A DNA stretch of 64,000 nucleotides from Clostridia bacterium (GCA_017942005.1 JAGAVJ010000026.1:62001-126000), one strand, 5' to 3'; shown: positions 52,691 through 62,571, counted from the first letter of the stretch. Notes: generated by a model from the sequence alone, not told the origin. Made by a program: numbers and translations.

Positions 52691-53566
52691 TCAATCGTCG
52701 TCGTCAGTATCATTGCTTTTGTTTACCGTACCAAGACCGTTGATTTTCTTGTGTACAGTGGGGTTTCCCCGATATACAATGCTGCCGGTACCGTTGACCT
52801 CGGCGTCCAGTGTGTCGGTTACATAGAGTGCAGCAAGACCGGCACCGTTGATCTGCACGTTGGCATCCTTGACTTTGAGATCGTCGCAGTTTAGGTCTGT
52901 AGCGCCATTGATGAGACCGGACAGTGTTTGGGCTTCTCCGTACAAAGAGATGTCGGCGGCGCCATCGACCTTGATGGAAACATCTTTTGCACAGAGATTG
53001 GCAATGCTGCATTCCATGGCGCCTGTGACGTGCAGAGATAAATCCTTGCGGTCAGAGGTACCGTCCGCATTGCTGTAGAATGGACCGCCGGCATCCGCGT
53101 TTAGCGTGATGCTTCCTTTCACCGTATAGGAGGTGACGCATGCCGTAATGGCGGCACGGAAATCGTCCGTGTCGAACTGGTACTTTGTGGAGGTACCGAT
53201 TTTGAGTGTATTTCCGCTGGCTTCGGCGTAAAAGCCATAGTTGTCAAGGTCGGCAGGATAACTGATGACCGCAACGGGATTTTGTGCCGCAGCGTTTTGT
53301 GTGTTGGGCGTGATGTCGGCAGCGCTATCTTTTTGCGGCGCACTGATTACGAATGGATTGTTCCCTCCGTCTTTAAACCGCATATTTACCGTAAGCGAAA
53401 GTCCTTCTTTCTCATCATAGGAAAGCGGGATGGTGACGGTTTTCATTTCTCCGTGCAGACGGATGGTTTGAATTTCTGCCGGGAGATAGTTGTTGACCAC
53501 CGTACATGCGCACATAAGGGAAAGACAGAATAGCAGACCTGTGATCAACAAAAGCCGTTTTTTCAT
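52691..53566 (-). CDS. Lipoprotein with GIN (DUF2807) beta-helix domain
   Basis: A 291-residue lipoprotein: signal with lipobox LMCAC (lipid Cys21). After an N-terminal half of unknown fold, the end domain shows the short beta-helix rungs typical of the GIN/DUF2807 family (DVSIKVDGAADISLYG, LSGLINGATDLNCDDLKVKD, GSIVYRGNPTVHKKINGLG). Such domains are found on cell-surface proteins and their role is unclear. AGAAAGGA lies upstream of the ATG, inside the end of the nth gene, 3 bases away, so it is co-transcribed with nth. The tail is poly-Asp. Confidence 0.88.
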   Translation of the reverse strand: MKKRLLLITGLLFCLSLMCACTVVNNYLPAEIQTIRLHGEMKTVTIPLSYDEKEGLSLTVNMRFKDGGNNPFVISAPQKDSAADITPNTQNAAAQNPVAVISYPADLDNYGFYAEASGNTLKIGTSTKYQFDTDDFRAAITACVTSYTVKGSITLNADAGGPFYSNADGTSDRKDLSLHVTGAMECSIANLCAKDVSIKVDGAADISLYGEAQTLSGLINGATDLNCDDLKVKDANVQINGAGLAALYVTDTLDAEVNGTGSIVYRGNPTVHKKINGLGTVNKSNDTDDDD

Positions 53567-53569
53567 ATA

Positions 53570-54226
53570 TCAAGATTTCCTTTCTGTAAATGTACAAAGA
53601 TTCTGCGCCCGCAGAGGACATTCTTCGCAGCGGGGCGCACGTGCCATACAATATTCTCTGCCGAACCAGACAAGTCTATGACAAAAATCTGAAGATTTTT
53701 CCGGTGCGATCAAAGGAATCAGTGCCTTTTCCACATGGACGGGGTCTTTTTTGTCGCACAGACCGAGGCGGTTTGAAATGCGGATACAGTGCGTATCAGC
53801 GACAATGGCAGGCTTGTGGTAGACATCGCCGAGAATCAGATTCGCAATTTTGCGTCCGACGCCTGGGAGGGAAAGCAGATCATCCATCGTGTCGGGAACC
53901 TGACCGTCGAATTTGTCACGGATGATGACAGAAAAATCGCGGATATTTGCCGCTTTTACCTTATACACCCCACAAGAGAAGACAAGTTTTTCAAGCGTTG
54001 GCAGGTCCGCTTCTGCCATGGCATAAACATCGGGATAGACGGCGAACAGATCACGGCACACGGTGTTGACCCGTGCATCGGTACATTGTGCGGACAGTCT
54101 GCCCATGACGAGCAGACGAAAGGGGTCTCCTCCGGATTCCAGTGCGCATTCTACCGTTGGGTAAAGTGCTTCGAGTGCGTTGGTAATGGCGTTTGCTAAA
54201 TGCTTTTGTTCCTCTGTGACAGGCAT
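53570..54226 (-). CDS. nth: Endonuclease III (DNA glycosylase/AP lyase)
   Basis: A 218-residue base-excision repair enzyme: helix-hairpin-helix LPGVGRKIANLIL, catalytic Asp in IVADTHCIRISNRLG, and Fe-S ligands in CMARAPRCEECPLRAQNLC. The usual catalytic Lys position is seen as SAQCTDARVN, typical of Nth. It removes oxidised pyrimidines. ATG 54226 follows AAAGGAGGAG; the longer frame to 54307 has no support. It is upstream of, and nearly abutting, the GIN lipoprotein gene. Confidence 0.93.
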   Translation of the reverse strand: MPVTEEQKHLANAITNALEALYPTVECALESGGDPFRLLVMGRLSAQCTDARVNTVCRDLFAVYPDVYAMAEADLPTLEKLVFSCGVYKVKAANIRDFSVIIRDKFDGQVPDTMDDLLSLPGVGRKIANLILGDVYHKPAIVADTHCIRISNRLGLCDKKDPVHVEKALIPLIAPEKSSDFCHRLVWFGREYCMARAPRCEECPLRAQNLCTFTERKS

Positions 54227-54388
54227 TGGTTGTGTCTCCTCCTTTGAAGCGGGGCGTTTTTTTACTATTTTTATATGTATTCTATCATATTTTGCAATGG
54301 GATGCAAGCAGATGAAATGACCTGAATATTAAATTTTTTGTAAACAGTATAAAACAGCCAAAAAATATCAACTTCCATAAAAAAATCC

Positions 54389-54417
54389 TTGCTTTTCTGT
54401 TTCAATTATGATATAAT
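54389..54417 (+). promoter_or_regulatory. Promoter of the first solute-binding protein gene
   Basis: TTGCTT (54389-54394) and TATAAT (54412-54417) with a 17-base spacer. The ~110-base leader holds two hairpins: TGCGG/CCGCA near 54442 and GCGGAAAA/TTTTCCGC (54465-54482). Confidence 0.7.
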
Positions 54418-54534
54418 GAAATTAACATATTCGGAATAAATTGCGGCGTGCACCGCAAGACACAGCGGAAAAAATTTTCCGCATATCATGGCAGAGAATT
54501 TTTTAATATTTTCTATTTAGAAAGGATATAGATT

Positions 54535-56085
54535 ATGATGAAAAAAACAAACATGGTACGCTGTGCGGCATATCTGCTTGCGATACTTGCGTGTGTACCT
54601 GCGATTGCTTCCTGCGGTGATGCCAAAACATCACAGGATGCTGACACAAAGCCGGTGGAAACACAGTCACAATCCACAGTCACAGAGGTACAAACAGAGG
54701 AATTGACCGGGCGTGCGGCGGTAAAAGACAATCTGCCGGATGACCTGGACCTGGGCGGTTCGACCATCCGCATTTTGACCCGTACAGACGACCGCGACAC
54801 ACGCGTAGAGTTTATCGCGGAATCGGAGACAGGCGACATCGTGGAAGATACGGTCTATGCGCGCAACCGCACGGTCATGGAACGGCTGAATGTCAATATG
54901 GAAATCATCGAAGCCGGAACCGGCGCGACCAGACACGACGGCGCCGTGCTGAACAAGCTGCTTGACAAGTCCGTACTTGCGGGAGAAGACGCCTATGACC
55001 TGGTCGGCAACCATATGAGCCAGATCACACCGTATATTCTCAAAGGCGCATTCCTCAATATCAAGGATCTGCCGTATCTTGACTGGGATCAACCGTGGTG
55101 GAACCAGTCCTACAATGAACATATCACGCTGGACGGTAAGCAGTATATGTGTGCAGGCGAGCTTGCGCAGACGATGATCTCCGGTACCTATGTCATGTTC
55201 TTCAACAAGAAGCTGTGGAACGAGCACTGGGGGGATGACAACCTGTATGAAATTGTCAAAAACGGCGAGTGGACGCTGGACAAAATGAAGATGTACTGCG
55301 ATACGATGTACGCAGACTTAAACGGCAATGGTTCTGTCGATGAAGAAGACCGATTTGCTATGGTTTATGACAAGGATCAGATTCAGGCGGATGCGTTTGC
55401 AGGCGGCGCGAACGTCAGTTTTACGACCTACGATGAAAACGACGGCTACTATTATTGGACGCTGGAGAATGAACGGACTGCAAATTTCCTTGGAAAGATC
55501 AAGGGAATCCTTCACGAAAATAACAACACCTATTTTACAGATGAAAATACACACAAGTTCAGCGTTGACTTGATGTGGAAAATGATCAATGACACCGTAT
55601 TGTTTATGCCGCATATGCTGTCCGGTACCGATCAGCTGCGCGATATGAAGTCGGACTACGGTATCATTCCGATGCCGAAGCTGGACGACGCGCAAAAGGA
55701 ATATACCACTTTTGTACATAACGGCTTTACCGTCTTTGCCATTCCGACGACCTGTAAAATTGCGGAAAGCGTAGCACCGTTTTTGGAAGCGATGTGTGCA
55801 GAATCTTACCGTTCTGTTACGCCGGCATATTACGACGTTGCATTGAAGGTCAAGTATGCGCGTGACGAAGATGCGGCTGCCATGCTGGATATCGCAACAC
55901 GTTCCATTGTTTTTGACTTTGGATATCTGTTCAATCAGTTCATTTCGTCAAACACTGCCATTTTCCGTTCGATGTTTAATACTTCTTCCTCTATCGACAA
56001 GGGAATGTCAACAATTGCTCAGAAGGAAAAGCAGACGAACAAGCTGCTTGCAAAGGTCGTCGATACCTATGCGGAGCTGGAATAA
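54535..56085 (+). CDS. Extracellular solute-binding lipoprotein 1
   Basis: A 516-residue lipoprotein (lipobox AIASC, then GDAKTS and a Thr/Glu-rich linker) of the type 1 family of extracellular solute-binding proteins. The mature part begins DLDLGGSTIRILTRTDD and contains YLDWDQPWWNQSYNEHITLD and LNGNGSVDEEDRFAM, a Ca-loop-like motif seen in the paralogues. It probably binds oligosaccharides for an ABC importer, but no permease or ATPase gene is adjacent. AGAAAGGAT precedes ATG 54535, and it has its own promoter. Confidence 0.93.
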   Translation: MMKKTNMVRCAAYLLAILACVPAIASCGDAKTSQDADTKPVETQSQSTVTEVQTEELTGRAAVKDNLPDDLDLGGSTIRILTRTDDRDTRVEFIAESETGDIVEDTVYARNRTVMERLNVNMEIIEAGTGATRHDGAVLNKLLDKSVLAGEDAYDLVGNHMSQITPYILKGAFLNIKDLPYLDWDQPWWNQSYNEHITLDGKQYMCAGELAQTMISGTYVMFFNKKLWNEHWGDDNLYEIVKNGEWTLDKMKMYCDTMYADLNGNGSVDEEDRFAMVYDKDQIQADAFAGGANVSFTTYDENDGYYYWTLENERTANFLGKIKGILHENNNTYFTDENTHKFSVDLMWKMINDTVLFMPHMLSGTDQLRDMKSDYGIIPMPKLDDAQKEYTTFVHNGFTVFAIPTTCKIAESVAPFLEAMCAESYRSVTPAYYDVALKVKYARDEDAAAMLDIATRSIVFDFGYLFNQFISSNTAIFRSMFNTSSSIDKGMSTIAQKEKQTNKLLAKVVDTYAELE

Positions 56086-56262
56086 ACGCTTTTTTGCGTT
56101 TGTCAGGTGTTTTTTCAAAATAAGATCGAGCGTACCTTTGGCAATACCCCAATTCTTGTAAGGCATTCTCCGTTTCACAGGGATATTTATTGTTCTTAGA
56201 TACAGGCACTTCCTCACAGAAGCTTTATTTTCCGCTTCTGCCTTTCTGAAAGGAGTACAATT

Positions 56263-57726
56263 ATGAAGAAAAGAATTCCGGCATTATTCCTGTCCGCAGC
56301 GATTTTAACAGCATTGCTTGCGTCCTGCGGCGACAAAACGACATCTCCGACAGACCAAACCGATACTACTGACGGCGGAACAGGTTCTGCGGAAACAGAA
56401 GCTGTCACGGAGGCGTTCAGCGATGGTCTGCCCGACACCGATTATGGCGGACGTGCCTTCCGCGTCGCCGTCGGCATCGACTCTGCCTTTGAGTTTGAAG
56501 CAGAGAGTCTCAACGGCAATGTGGAAAACGATGCGGTTTATGAGCGAAATACCCGCATTGAGGAACGGTTTAATATCGATATTCAGCCCGTTGTGTATGC
56601 ATTCAGCGTTGCTGACAACTATGATACCCTGGCGCGGGCCGTTATGGCGGATGAGGATATCTGCGACCTTGCTGGCTTTGAGGTCTGGAACTTCTACCGC
56701 GCAACAACTAAGGGTATTTATCAGGACTGGCGCGATACCAAGTACATTCAATTTGACAAGCCGTGGTGGAATCAGGAAATCAACGACAATGCTACCTTCA
56801 ATCAGAAGCTGTTAGGCTTGACCGGTACGCTTGCATTAACCTATATGCAGAACACCTGCGCCATCTTCTTTAACTCTACGCTGCTCGGTAACTACGATAT
56901 CGATATGAACGAGCTTTATCAGATGGTCAAGGACGGAAAATGGACGCTTGACGCATTGAATAAAATGGTTACCGATATCTATGAGGATTTGAACGGCAAC
57001 GGCAAGCGCGACGATGATGATCGATACGGATACGGCGGCGGCGACTGGTGCGGCTTGGACGTATGGCCGGCGGCGTTTGAAATTCCGATTACAAGTAAGG
57101 CGCCGGACGGTTCTTTGACTGTTGAAATTGCAGGAGAGAAAACCTATACCGCACTTGAACGCGTATATGATCTGCTTTACAACAATGTCGGCGCCCATTG
57201 GGCGGATGAACTTGCTATAGATCATGCCCGTACCTTTGTCAATAATCAGTATGTCTTCTATCAGACCTATCTTCTCAGCGCCTTTACAACGTTCCGTGAT
57301 ATGACCGACCCTTACGGCGTTCTTCCTCAGCCGAAGATGGATGAGGCGCAGGCGCGCTATCACAATCTCGTTCTCGACGGCTACACCATCTGGGGACTGC
57401 CCGTCACCGTTCAGGACACCGATTTTGTCTCAATGATCACAGAGGCGCTGTGCGCAGACACCTATCACAATGTGTATCCGGTCTACTATGACATTGCGAT
57501 GAAGTCGAAATACACACAGGATCCCGATACTGCGGCGATGGTGGACATCATCGTCGGAAATGCTTCTTTTGACGTTGCCTTCATGTACGGTGTGTATTTG
57601 GAGAATCTTCCCTATCTTTTCCGCGACTGCCTGATTGCAAAGAGTACTGACTTCGCATCAAAATACGCCAAGGTGGAAAAATCCATTCGGTCAAAGCTTG
57701 ATTCTGTATATGAGCTTTATAAATAA
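56263..57726 (+). CDS. Extracellular solute-binding lipoprotein 2
   Basis: A 487-residue lipoprotein with lipobox LLASC followed by GDKTTSP. It is a paralogue of the upstream protein, sharing the DTDYGGRAFRVAVG start, FDKPWWNQEINDNATF, and LNGNGKRDDDDRYGYG. GAAAGGAG is upstream of ATG 56263. No clear promoter was found in the 177-base gap, so it may be co-transcribed with the first gene. Its TAA stop forms the first bases of the terminal repeat of element B, meaning the element abuts the coding end exactly. Confidence 0.93.
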   Translation: MKKRIPALFLSAAILTALLASCGDKTTSPTDQTDTTDGGTGSAETEAVTEAFSDGLPDTDYGGRAFRVAVGIDSAFEFEAESLNGNVENDAVYERNTRIEERFNIDIQPVVYAFSVADNYDTLARAVMADEDICDLAGFEVWNFYRATTKGIYQDWRDTKYIQFDKPWWNQEINDNATFNQKLLGLTGTLALTYMQNTCAIFFNSTLLGNYDIDMNELYQMVKDGKWTLDALNKMVTDIYEDLNGNGKRDDDDRYGYGGGDWCGLDVWPAAFEIPITSKAPDGSLTVEIAGEKTYTALERVYDLLYNNVGAHWADELAIDHARTFVNNQYVFYQTYLLSAFTTFRDMTDPYGVLPQPKMDEAQARYHNLVLDGYTIWGLPVTVQDTDFVSMITEALCADTYHNVYPVYYDIAMKSKYTQDPDTAAMVDIIVGNASFDVAFMYGVYLENLPYLFRDCLIAKSTDFASKYAKVEKSIRSKLDSVYELYK

Positions 57727-57944
57727 CGTGAGTTCGATGAGGAGATGCTTTTTGAAAAAAGCACCTCCTCAAACTCCACCGCAAAAACTTTTAAACAGAG
57801 AAACCAATAAAATATGGAGAAAGCAAGCAAAAAAACGCACAGTTTTGGTTTGATTTATCCATATAAAGTTTTTTGAAAAGGGTATCGGGCTGTTGCAAGT
57901 TTTCAACTTGCAACAGCCCTAAGAATTTTATCGAACTTACGTTA
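57724..57944. repeat. MITE-like palindromic element, copy B (221 bp), inverted relative to A
   Basis: Terminal repeats TAACGTGAGTTCGAT (57724-57738) and ATCGAACTTACGTTA (57930-57944) match those of the element at 52367. The interior closely follows the reverse complement of that element from the TIR through both flanks. The far hairpin, however, is replaced by the GGGCTGTTGCAAG palindrome (57887-57919), which is identical to 7793-7825. It starts within the stop codon of solute-binding protein 2. Confidence 0.85.
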
Positions 57945-58012
57945 CGTTAAATAAGAGAGTAAAGCGCGAAATTGAACGGACAACGGCTTTCAATACCTTG
58001 TAATGAATAAAA

Positions 58013-58056
58013 CAAAGAACCCTTGCGGCTAAGATATGGTCACAGGGGTTCTTTGC
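58013..58056. terminator. Bidirectional terminator between convergent genes
   Basis: CAAAGAACCC (58013-58022) pairs with GGGTTCTTTG (58047-58056), between elements B and C. Confidence 0.75.
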
Positions 58057-58060
58057 GTAT

Positions 58061-58231
58061 AACGAGGATACGTTTGAGGAGATGCTTTTTGAAAAAGTAC
58101 CTCCCCCAAACTCCCACACAAAAACGTTCAAAGAAGGATAGATCAATATTATTCTGTATAAAAGTTTTTTGAAAGGGGATTGGGGAAAAGCTTTTTTGCA
58201 AAAAAGTTTTCCCCAAAACCGTATCCCTAAC
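58061..58231. repeat. Palindromic element, copy C (divergent, ~171 bp)
   Basis: End repeats AACGAGGATACG and CGTATCCCTAACG are inverted with one or two mismatches. Inside are a degenerate AGGAG hairpin, a CAAACTCCCACACAAAAACG flank, AAAGTTTTTTGAAAGGGG, and hairpin GGGGAAAAGC.../...GTTTTCCCC (58182-58214). Same order as copy B but shorter and diverged. Its right end contains the PBP stop codon. Confidence 0.7.
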
Positions 58232-60452
58232 GTCCGCCAAACCATGCGTCAAATACATCGCGGACACATAGCCCCGCACTGGTTCCGGACGCACCGTTTT
58301 CGATGACAGACACACATAGAAGTTCCGGGGCGTTCAGCGGCGCAAAGCCTGCAAAGACAGCGTTCGGGCTGCCGTCTCCGCCGATTTCCGCCGTTCCGGT
58401 TTTTGCGCCGACCGGAATACCGTAGCCGCGGAAGACGCGGGTAGCGGAACCGTTTTCCGCGACCTCATGCATGGCTTCGATCAGTGCGGCGTGGGTTTCC
58501 TCGGAAATCGAAATTTTTTCAATGACTTCACCGGATGCATCAAACAGGGGAGCGGCAGTTGCTCCGGCTTCCTTCATCCCGAGCACGTAGTGTGCCTGAT
58601 AGCGCGTACCGCCGTTGACAATGGTAGAAAGATACATTGCAAGCTGAATCGGGGTGTAGGCGTTGTATGCCTGCCCGATGGCAGTCTGAAGCGTTGCCGC
58701 ACCTGTCCAGGTGATCCCCTTGCTTTGCGTGTAGGCAGGAGAGGAAAGAATTCCGGCAGATTCCGGAAGTTCAACCCCCGTTTTCTGACCAAGACCGAGA
58801 TGCGTCATAAAGTCTGCCATTGTGTTGGCGCCCAGCTGGCGCCCTACATCAAAGAAGAAATAGTTGCAGGAGTCGCATAATGCTTCGATGACATTGATGC
58901 TGCCGTGGGACAGACCTGTGCGCGTATATAACCAGCAGCGCGGCTGATAATCGTCGTAATAGGTATAAATCCCTTTGGTGTCAATCTTTGTTTCTGGTGT
59001 GATGATGCCGTTTTCCATTGCTGCCGCGGCAATGCCGACCTTGAAGACGGAACCCGGCGCATAAGTTCCCTGTAATGCGCGGTTTAAAAGGGGGAGCTTC
59101 TCATCTTGTGACAGCGCTGTATAATCGTAAGCCGCTAAGTCAAACGTTGGATGGGAAGCGGACGCCAAAATGGCGCCGTTATTCGGGTCGACCACAATCA
59201 GCGCACCGGCGTCCGCGTCCTCACCGCTCTGTGCTTCTCCTGTGGCACGTGCATTTTCCGCAATATAGGCGATATTTTCCGAAAGCGCTTCTTCCGCTTT
59301 GATTTGCAGTTCGATGTCAAGCGTCAGGTACACATCCTTACCGGGAATGGCCTCTTCTATCACGGTTTGTTTTAAAATGCTGCCGTCTGCACTCATTTCC
59401 AGCTGCATCTTGCCGTCCGTACCGCGCAGAACTTCTTCCATGGCGCCTTCAATGCCGTCCAGACCGACCACAGCATCCAGCGGATAGCCTTGTGCAGTAT
59501 AGTATTCAACGGATTCCGCCTGAATTTTTCCTGTTCTGCCGAGAATATGCGACGCATATCCGGGATAGCAGTATTCCCGTTCTGTCTGTACATGGAAGGT
59601 GACACCGCTGATATTCTGTTCTTTGATTGGCGTAATCAGGGACAAATCCGTATCCTTAAGCAGAACATAGGGATTGACCGCATCAAACTGCAAAACCTCT
59701 AAATCATAGCGGATAGCGGCAATGCGGTATGCGGTGTGCATGTCGTATAGAAGGTGTTTGGAGGATGTTTCTGTTTCTGGTTCCGAACTGGAGGAGACTG
59801 CATTTTTACTTGTCGATGCACCATGGCTGCTTCCATTCATTTCATCGGTTTCCGTTTCCTCATAGAGATGATAGCGCACAAACATGGCGTCAAGCAGCTG
59901 CTCTGCGGTGAGAGACACTGTGGTATCCATGCCAAGCGTCACAAGATAATTCTCATATCGGGTACGGTCGGAGGACGAAAGCGTTTCCGGCTTTAAAAAG
60001 AACAGATACCGTCCGTCGGCATATCCGTCTGTGACAGGCAGGGTGGAGGTACGCATATCGATTCCGGCATGATCAAACAGGGTAAGCAGCGTGAAAAGCG
60101 TCTCATTTGCGGAAGCGTCTTCCTTTGGAAAGGATACCGCGTCCAGTACCATTTGGTACCGCATGATATCCTGTACCAGCGGTGTGCCGTTTCGGTCAAG
60201 AATCGAACCGCGCCGTGCCTTGACAGTTACCGTGCGCTGTGTTACAGTGATTTTTTCTCCATTGTAGGTAACGGTGCTGCCGTCCATGTCCGCATGCTGT
60301 ATGGTCATAAACCGTACAATGTACAGACTGATGACGGTGAGAAACAGCACGCATAAAACGGCATACCGCCACAGTCCCTGCTTTGCGCTGTGGGTGCGGT
60401 TTGCCGTGGGGGCAGCTTTTTTGGCAGAACGGTTTTGTTTCTTTTTCGGCAT
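58227..60452 (-). CDS. Class B penicillin-binding protein (transpeptidase)
   Basis: A 741-residue PBP: one N-terminal membrane helix (YAVLCVLFLTVISLYIVRFM), a pedestal domain with ARRGSILDRNGTPL, and a transpeptidase domain with active-site PGSVFK (about residue 465), SCN in CDSCNYFF, and KTG in GAKTGTAE. It cross-links peptidoglycan and would pair with the SEDS protein at 47536. A Ser/Thr/Glu-rich insert near residues 215-235 is unusual. Its stop lies in the end repeat of element C. The TerB_N-type gene lies 112 bases upstream on the same strand. Confidence 0.94.
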   Translation of the reverse strand: MPKKKQNRSAKKAAPTANRTHSAKQGLWRYAVLCVLFLTVISLYIVRFMTIQHADMDGSTVTYNGEKITVTQRTVTVKARRGSILDRNGTPLVQDIMRYQMVLDAVSFPKEDASANETLFTLLTLFDHAGIDMRTSTLPVTDGYADGRYLFFLKPETLSSSDRTRYENYLVTLGMDTTVSLTAEQLLDAMFVRYHLYEETETDEMNGSSHGASTSKNAVSSSSEPETETSSKHLLYDMHTAYRIAAIRYDLEVLQFDAVNPYVLLKDTDLSLITPIKEQNISGVTFHVQTEREYCYPGYASHILGRTGKIQAESVEYYTAQGYPLDAVVGLDGIEGAMEEVLRGTDGKMQLEMSADGSILKQTVIEEAIPGKDVYLTLDIELQIKAEEALSENIAYIAENARATGEAQSGEDADAGALIVVDPNNGAILASASHPTFDLAAYDYTALSQDEKLPLLNRALQGTYAPGSVFKVGIAAAAMENGIITPETKIDTKGIYTYYDDYQPRCWLYTRTGLSHGSINVIEALCDSCNYFFFDVGRQLGANTMADFMTHLGLGQKTGVELPESAGILSSPAYTQSKGITWTGAATLQTAIGQAYNAYTPIQLAMYLSTIVNGGTRYQAHYVLGMKEAGATAAPLFDASGEVIEKISISEETHAALIEAMHEVAENGSATRVFRGYGIPVGAKTGTAEIGGDGSPNAVFAGFAPLNAPELLCVSVIENGASGTSAGLCVRDVFDAWFGGR

Positions 60453-60564
60453 GAGCGGTAAAAGCAGCTCCTTTCTGACAGGTTCGATGAAAGGGAGAAG
60501 GAGAGATATGGCGTCTATGTGACAATTGGCGTATCATCTGCACGGATGCATGCGGCAGGCATTC

Positions 60565-62571
60565 TTAAGCATCGTCCTCACGTGCGCACACGGCATTCAT
60601 GACGTCGTTTGCATAAAAATCGGACAGCGACCAGAAGGAACCGTCTGCATCAAGTACAGTATCATCCGTATAGGTGACGGCAAGCTCATTGATCGCATCG
60701 GCGACCGCGTCCCCAAGCATCGCGGCAGACGCGCACAGTGCGGAGAATTCCGCTTCTTCACGGCAGATGATGTGCTTGAGCGCGGTATAGTAGAATGTAT
60801 TCAGATGGCGGACAAAGTTTTCATAGGGGTCATCATATAAAATGTCCTCCTCGGAATCGTCCTCAGCTTCCGCGGTATCAGAAACGGCACAACTCGCTGC
60901 GGCGGCAGGATTGTTGTCGGTATCCGATGCTGCCGACAAGGAAGGTTCTGTCGTCGATAGGGGAGCGTCCAGCCTGGACGGGATGTTCTGGGCGTGATCT
61001 TCTTCAATTGGCACAAGCAGCTCTGTATTCGCCCAGGAATCCTGCTCCAATGCAAGTGCAGCTGTGGGGGAGAGGGTTGTGGAAAGCGGCTCGTACAAGG
61101 CGGCATATGCGGATTCTTCTTCCAGACGCTTTTTTTCTGCGGCGCTTTTCGGAGAAGCTACGTCCGACGGCTTTTTTGCGGTTTTTGCCTGTTTCTGCGG
61201 CGGAGGAAGAACACGTGCAAAGTAATCCTTGATATAGGTTTTTAAAATTTCCGGAACACCGGCGGCGTTCAGCCGTGCTTTGATGCCCAGATGTGCGCGG
61301 ATGCAGTTTTCCGCAAGCTTGAACAGGTCGGAAATAATAAATTTCAGCTGATAGGAACGGGAAAGCGACAGGTAGGATACGTCAATGCGCCGCTTGCAGG
61401 CATAGGTACACAGCGCACCCGAAAAGGCATTACGCGACTGCTGCACTTCGCTGAAGCCGAGCAAGGATACAAAGTCCGGATCGGTTTCCCACGCATAACG
61501 TAGGGCGCCGAGCACGGAGGTATAAAGATGTTCTTCAAACAGCGGACGGTTTTCGCGTGTCAGATATTTGCTTTGCTTCCACTGCGCACCGGTGAGCACA
61601 TCACACAGCTGTGCTGTGATGGGGCAGTCGCCGTCCGCGTTGAATTCAATATAGAATTCCCGAAAGGTCAATATTGAAACCAGTGTCGGCAGAATGTCGG
61701 CAAGGCGATTGAGTGGGGCTGGCAGCTCCCACACAAGGCAGTAGTCGCAGACCCATTCTCCGAGATAGCGGTCAAGGCGCGGAAACTGTTCTCTGTAGGC
61801 GAGCCAGAGGTCGCAAAGCTTCTGCAATCCTTCTTTCGGTGGGATTTTGTCCGGCAGATTGATGATTTCATAAACGTAAAGAAAGATATAGCTGTAGTCG
61901 GAGGCGAGATAGACGCCGTGCCGTACATTGTCGCGCCAATAGAGATACCACCGCAGCTGATCCTGCGACATTGCTGCGTACTGCGGCATATAGGCAAAAA
62001 AGTTGACAAACGGGCACTCTCCTGCGGTACGGTTGTAGTACCGTTCGGCATCTGCCGTGAAGCGTTCATAATAGGAAAACCGCTCCGGCCAGCGGAAAAT
62101 ACCGACATGTTTGATAAAGCTGTTTTCCGGCACATAGCTGCATACCGGCTGTGCCATTTGCGGGGCGACGTCGCCGGGGGTATGCAGGGGGAGAGCGGAT
62201 GCTTTTGACCCGGGATATCGATTAGCACTGCATTCTGCAGGGGTAAGATTTTCGGGATTTTCGGAGGGAAATGAACGGTTCTGGCGGCGGTAGGCTGCGG
62301 CGCGCTGCATTCGGTTTGTGATATTTGGCGTTGGCGGCAGCGGAATGCGCACCTCGTCTGCCATGTCCATTCCCGGGTTGTCCTCTATGACATGCGGCGC
62401 ATCGATTTCTACGGTACTTGTATCACGCGGCGCGAAGTCTGCTGGTGACTGCTGCTTTGCACGGCGCGGCAGCATGTTGTCAAGATCCCAGAAGTCGTCT
62501 TTTTTCTGTTCGTCTGAGGTCTGCTGCTTCTGTGCTGTTTCTGTGCTGTCTTTATCAGTTCTGTCACGCAT
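60565..62571 (-). CDS. TerB_N-domain type protein
   Basis: A 668-residue cytosolic protein. The first ~165 residues are charged and low in structure. The block AAMSQDQLRWYLYWRDNVRH and SDYSYIFLYVYEIINLPDK (about residues 200-245) match my recollection of the TerB N-terminal domain, followed by helical repeats. A Thr/Ala/Ser-rich linker and an acidic segment (EAEDDSEEDILYDDPYE) precede a C-terminal helical stretch. AGGAGG lies before ATG 62571. Some TerB_N proteins sit with helicases; here the neighbour is a PBP. Function unknown. Confidence 0.72.
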   Translation of the reverse strand: MRDRTDKDSTETAQKQQTSDEQKKDDFWDLDNMLPRRAKQQSPADFAPRDTSTVEIDAPHVIEDNPGMDMADEVRIPLPPTPNITNRMQRAAAYRRQNRSFPSENPENLTPAECSANRYPGSKASALPLHTPGDVAPQMAQPVCSYVPENSFIKHVGIFRWPERFSYYERFTADAERYYNRTAGECPFVNFFAYMPQYAAMSQDQLRWYLYWRDNVRHGVYLASDYSYIFLYVYEIINLPDKIPPKEGLQKLCDLWLAYREQFPRLDRYLGEWVCDYCLVWELPAPLNRLADILPTLVSILTFREFYIEFNADGDCPITAQLCDVLTGAQWKQSKYLTRENRPLFEEHLYTSVLGALRYAWETDPDFVSLLGFSEVQQSRNAFSGALCTYACKRRIDVSYLSLSRSYQLKFIISDLFKLAENCIRAHLGIKARLNAAGVPEILKTYIKDYFARVLPPPQKQAKTAKKPSDVASPKSAAEKKRLEEESAYAALYEPLSTTLSPTAALALEQDSWANTELLVPIEEDHAQNIPSRLDAPLSTTEPSLSAASDTDNNPAAAASCAVSDTAEAEDDSEEDILYDDPYENFVRHLNTFYYTALKHIICREEAEFSALCASAAMLGDAVADAINELAVTYTDDTVLDADGSFWSLSDFYANDVMNAVCAREDDA

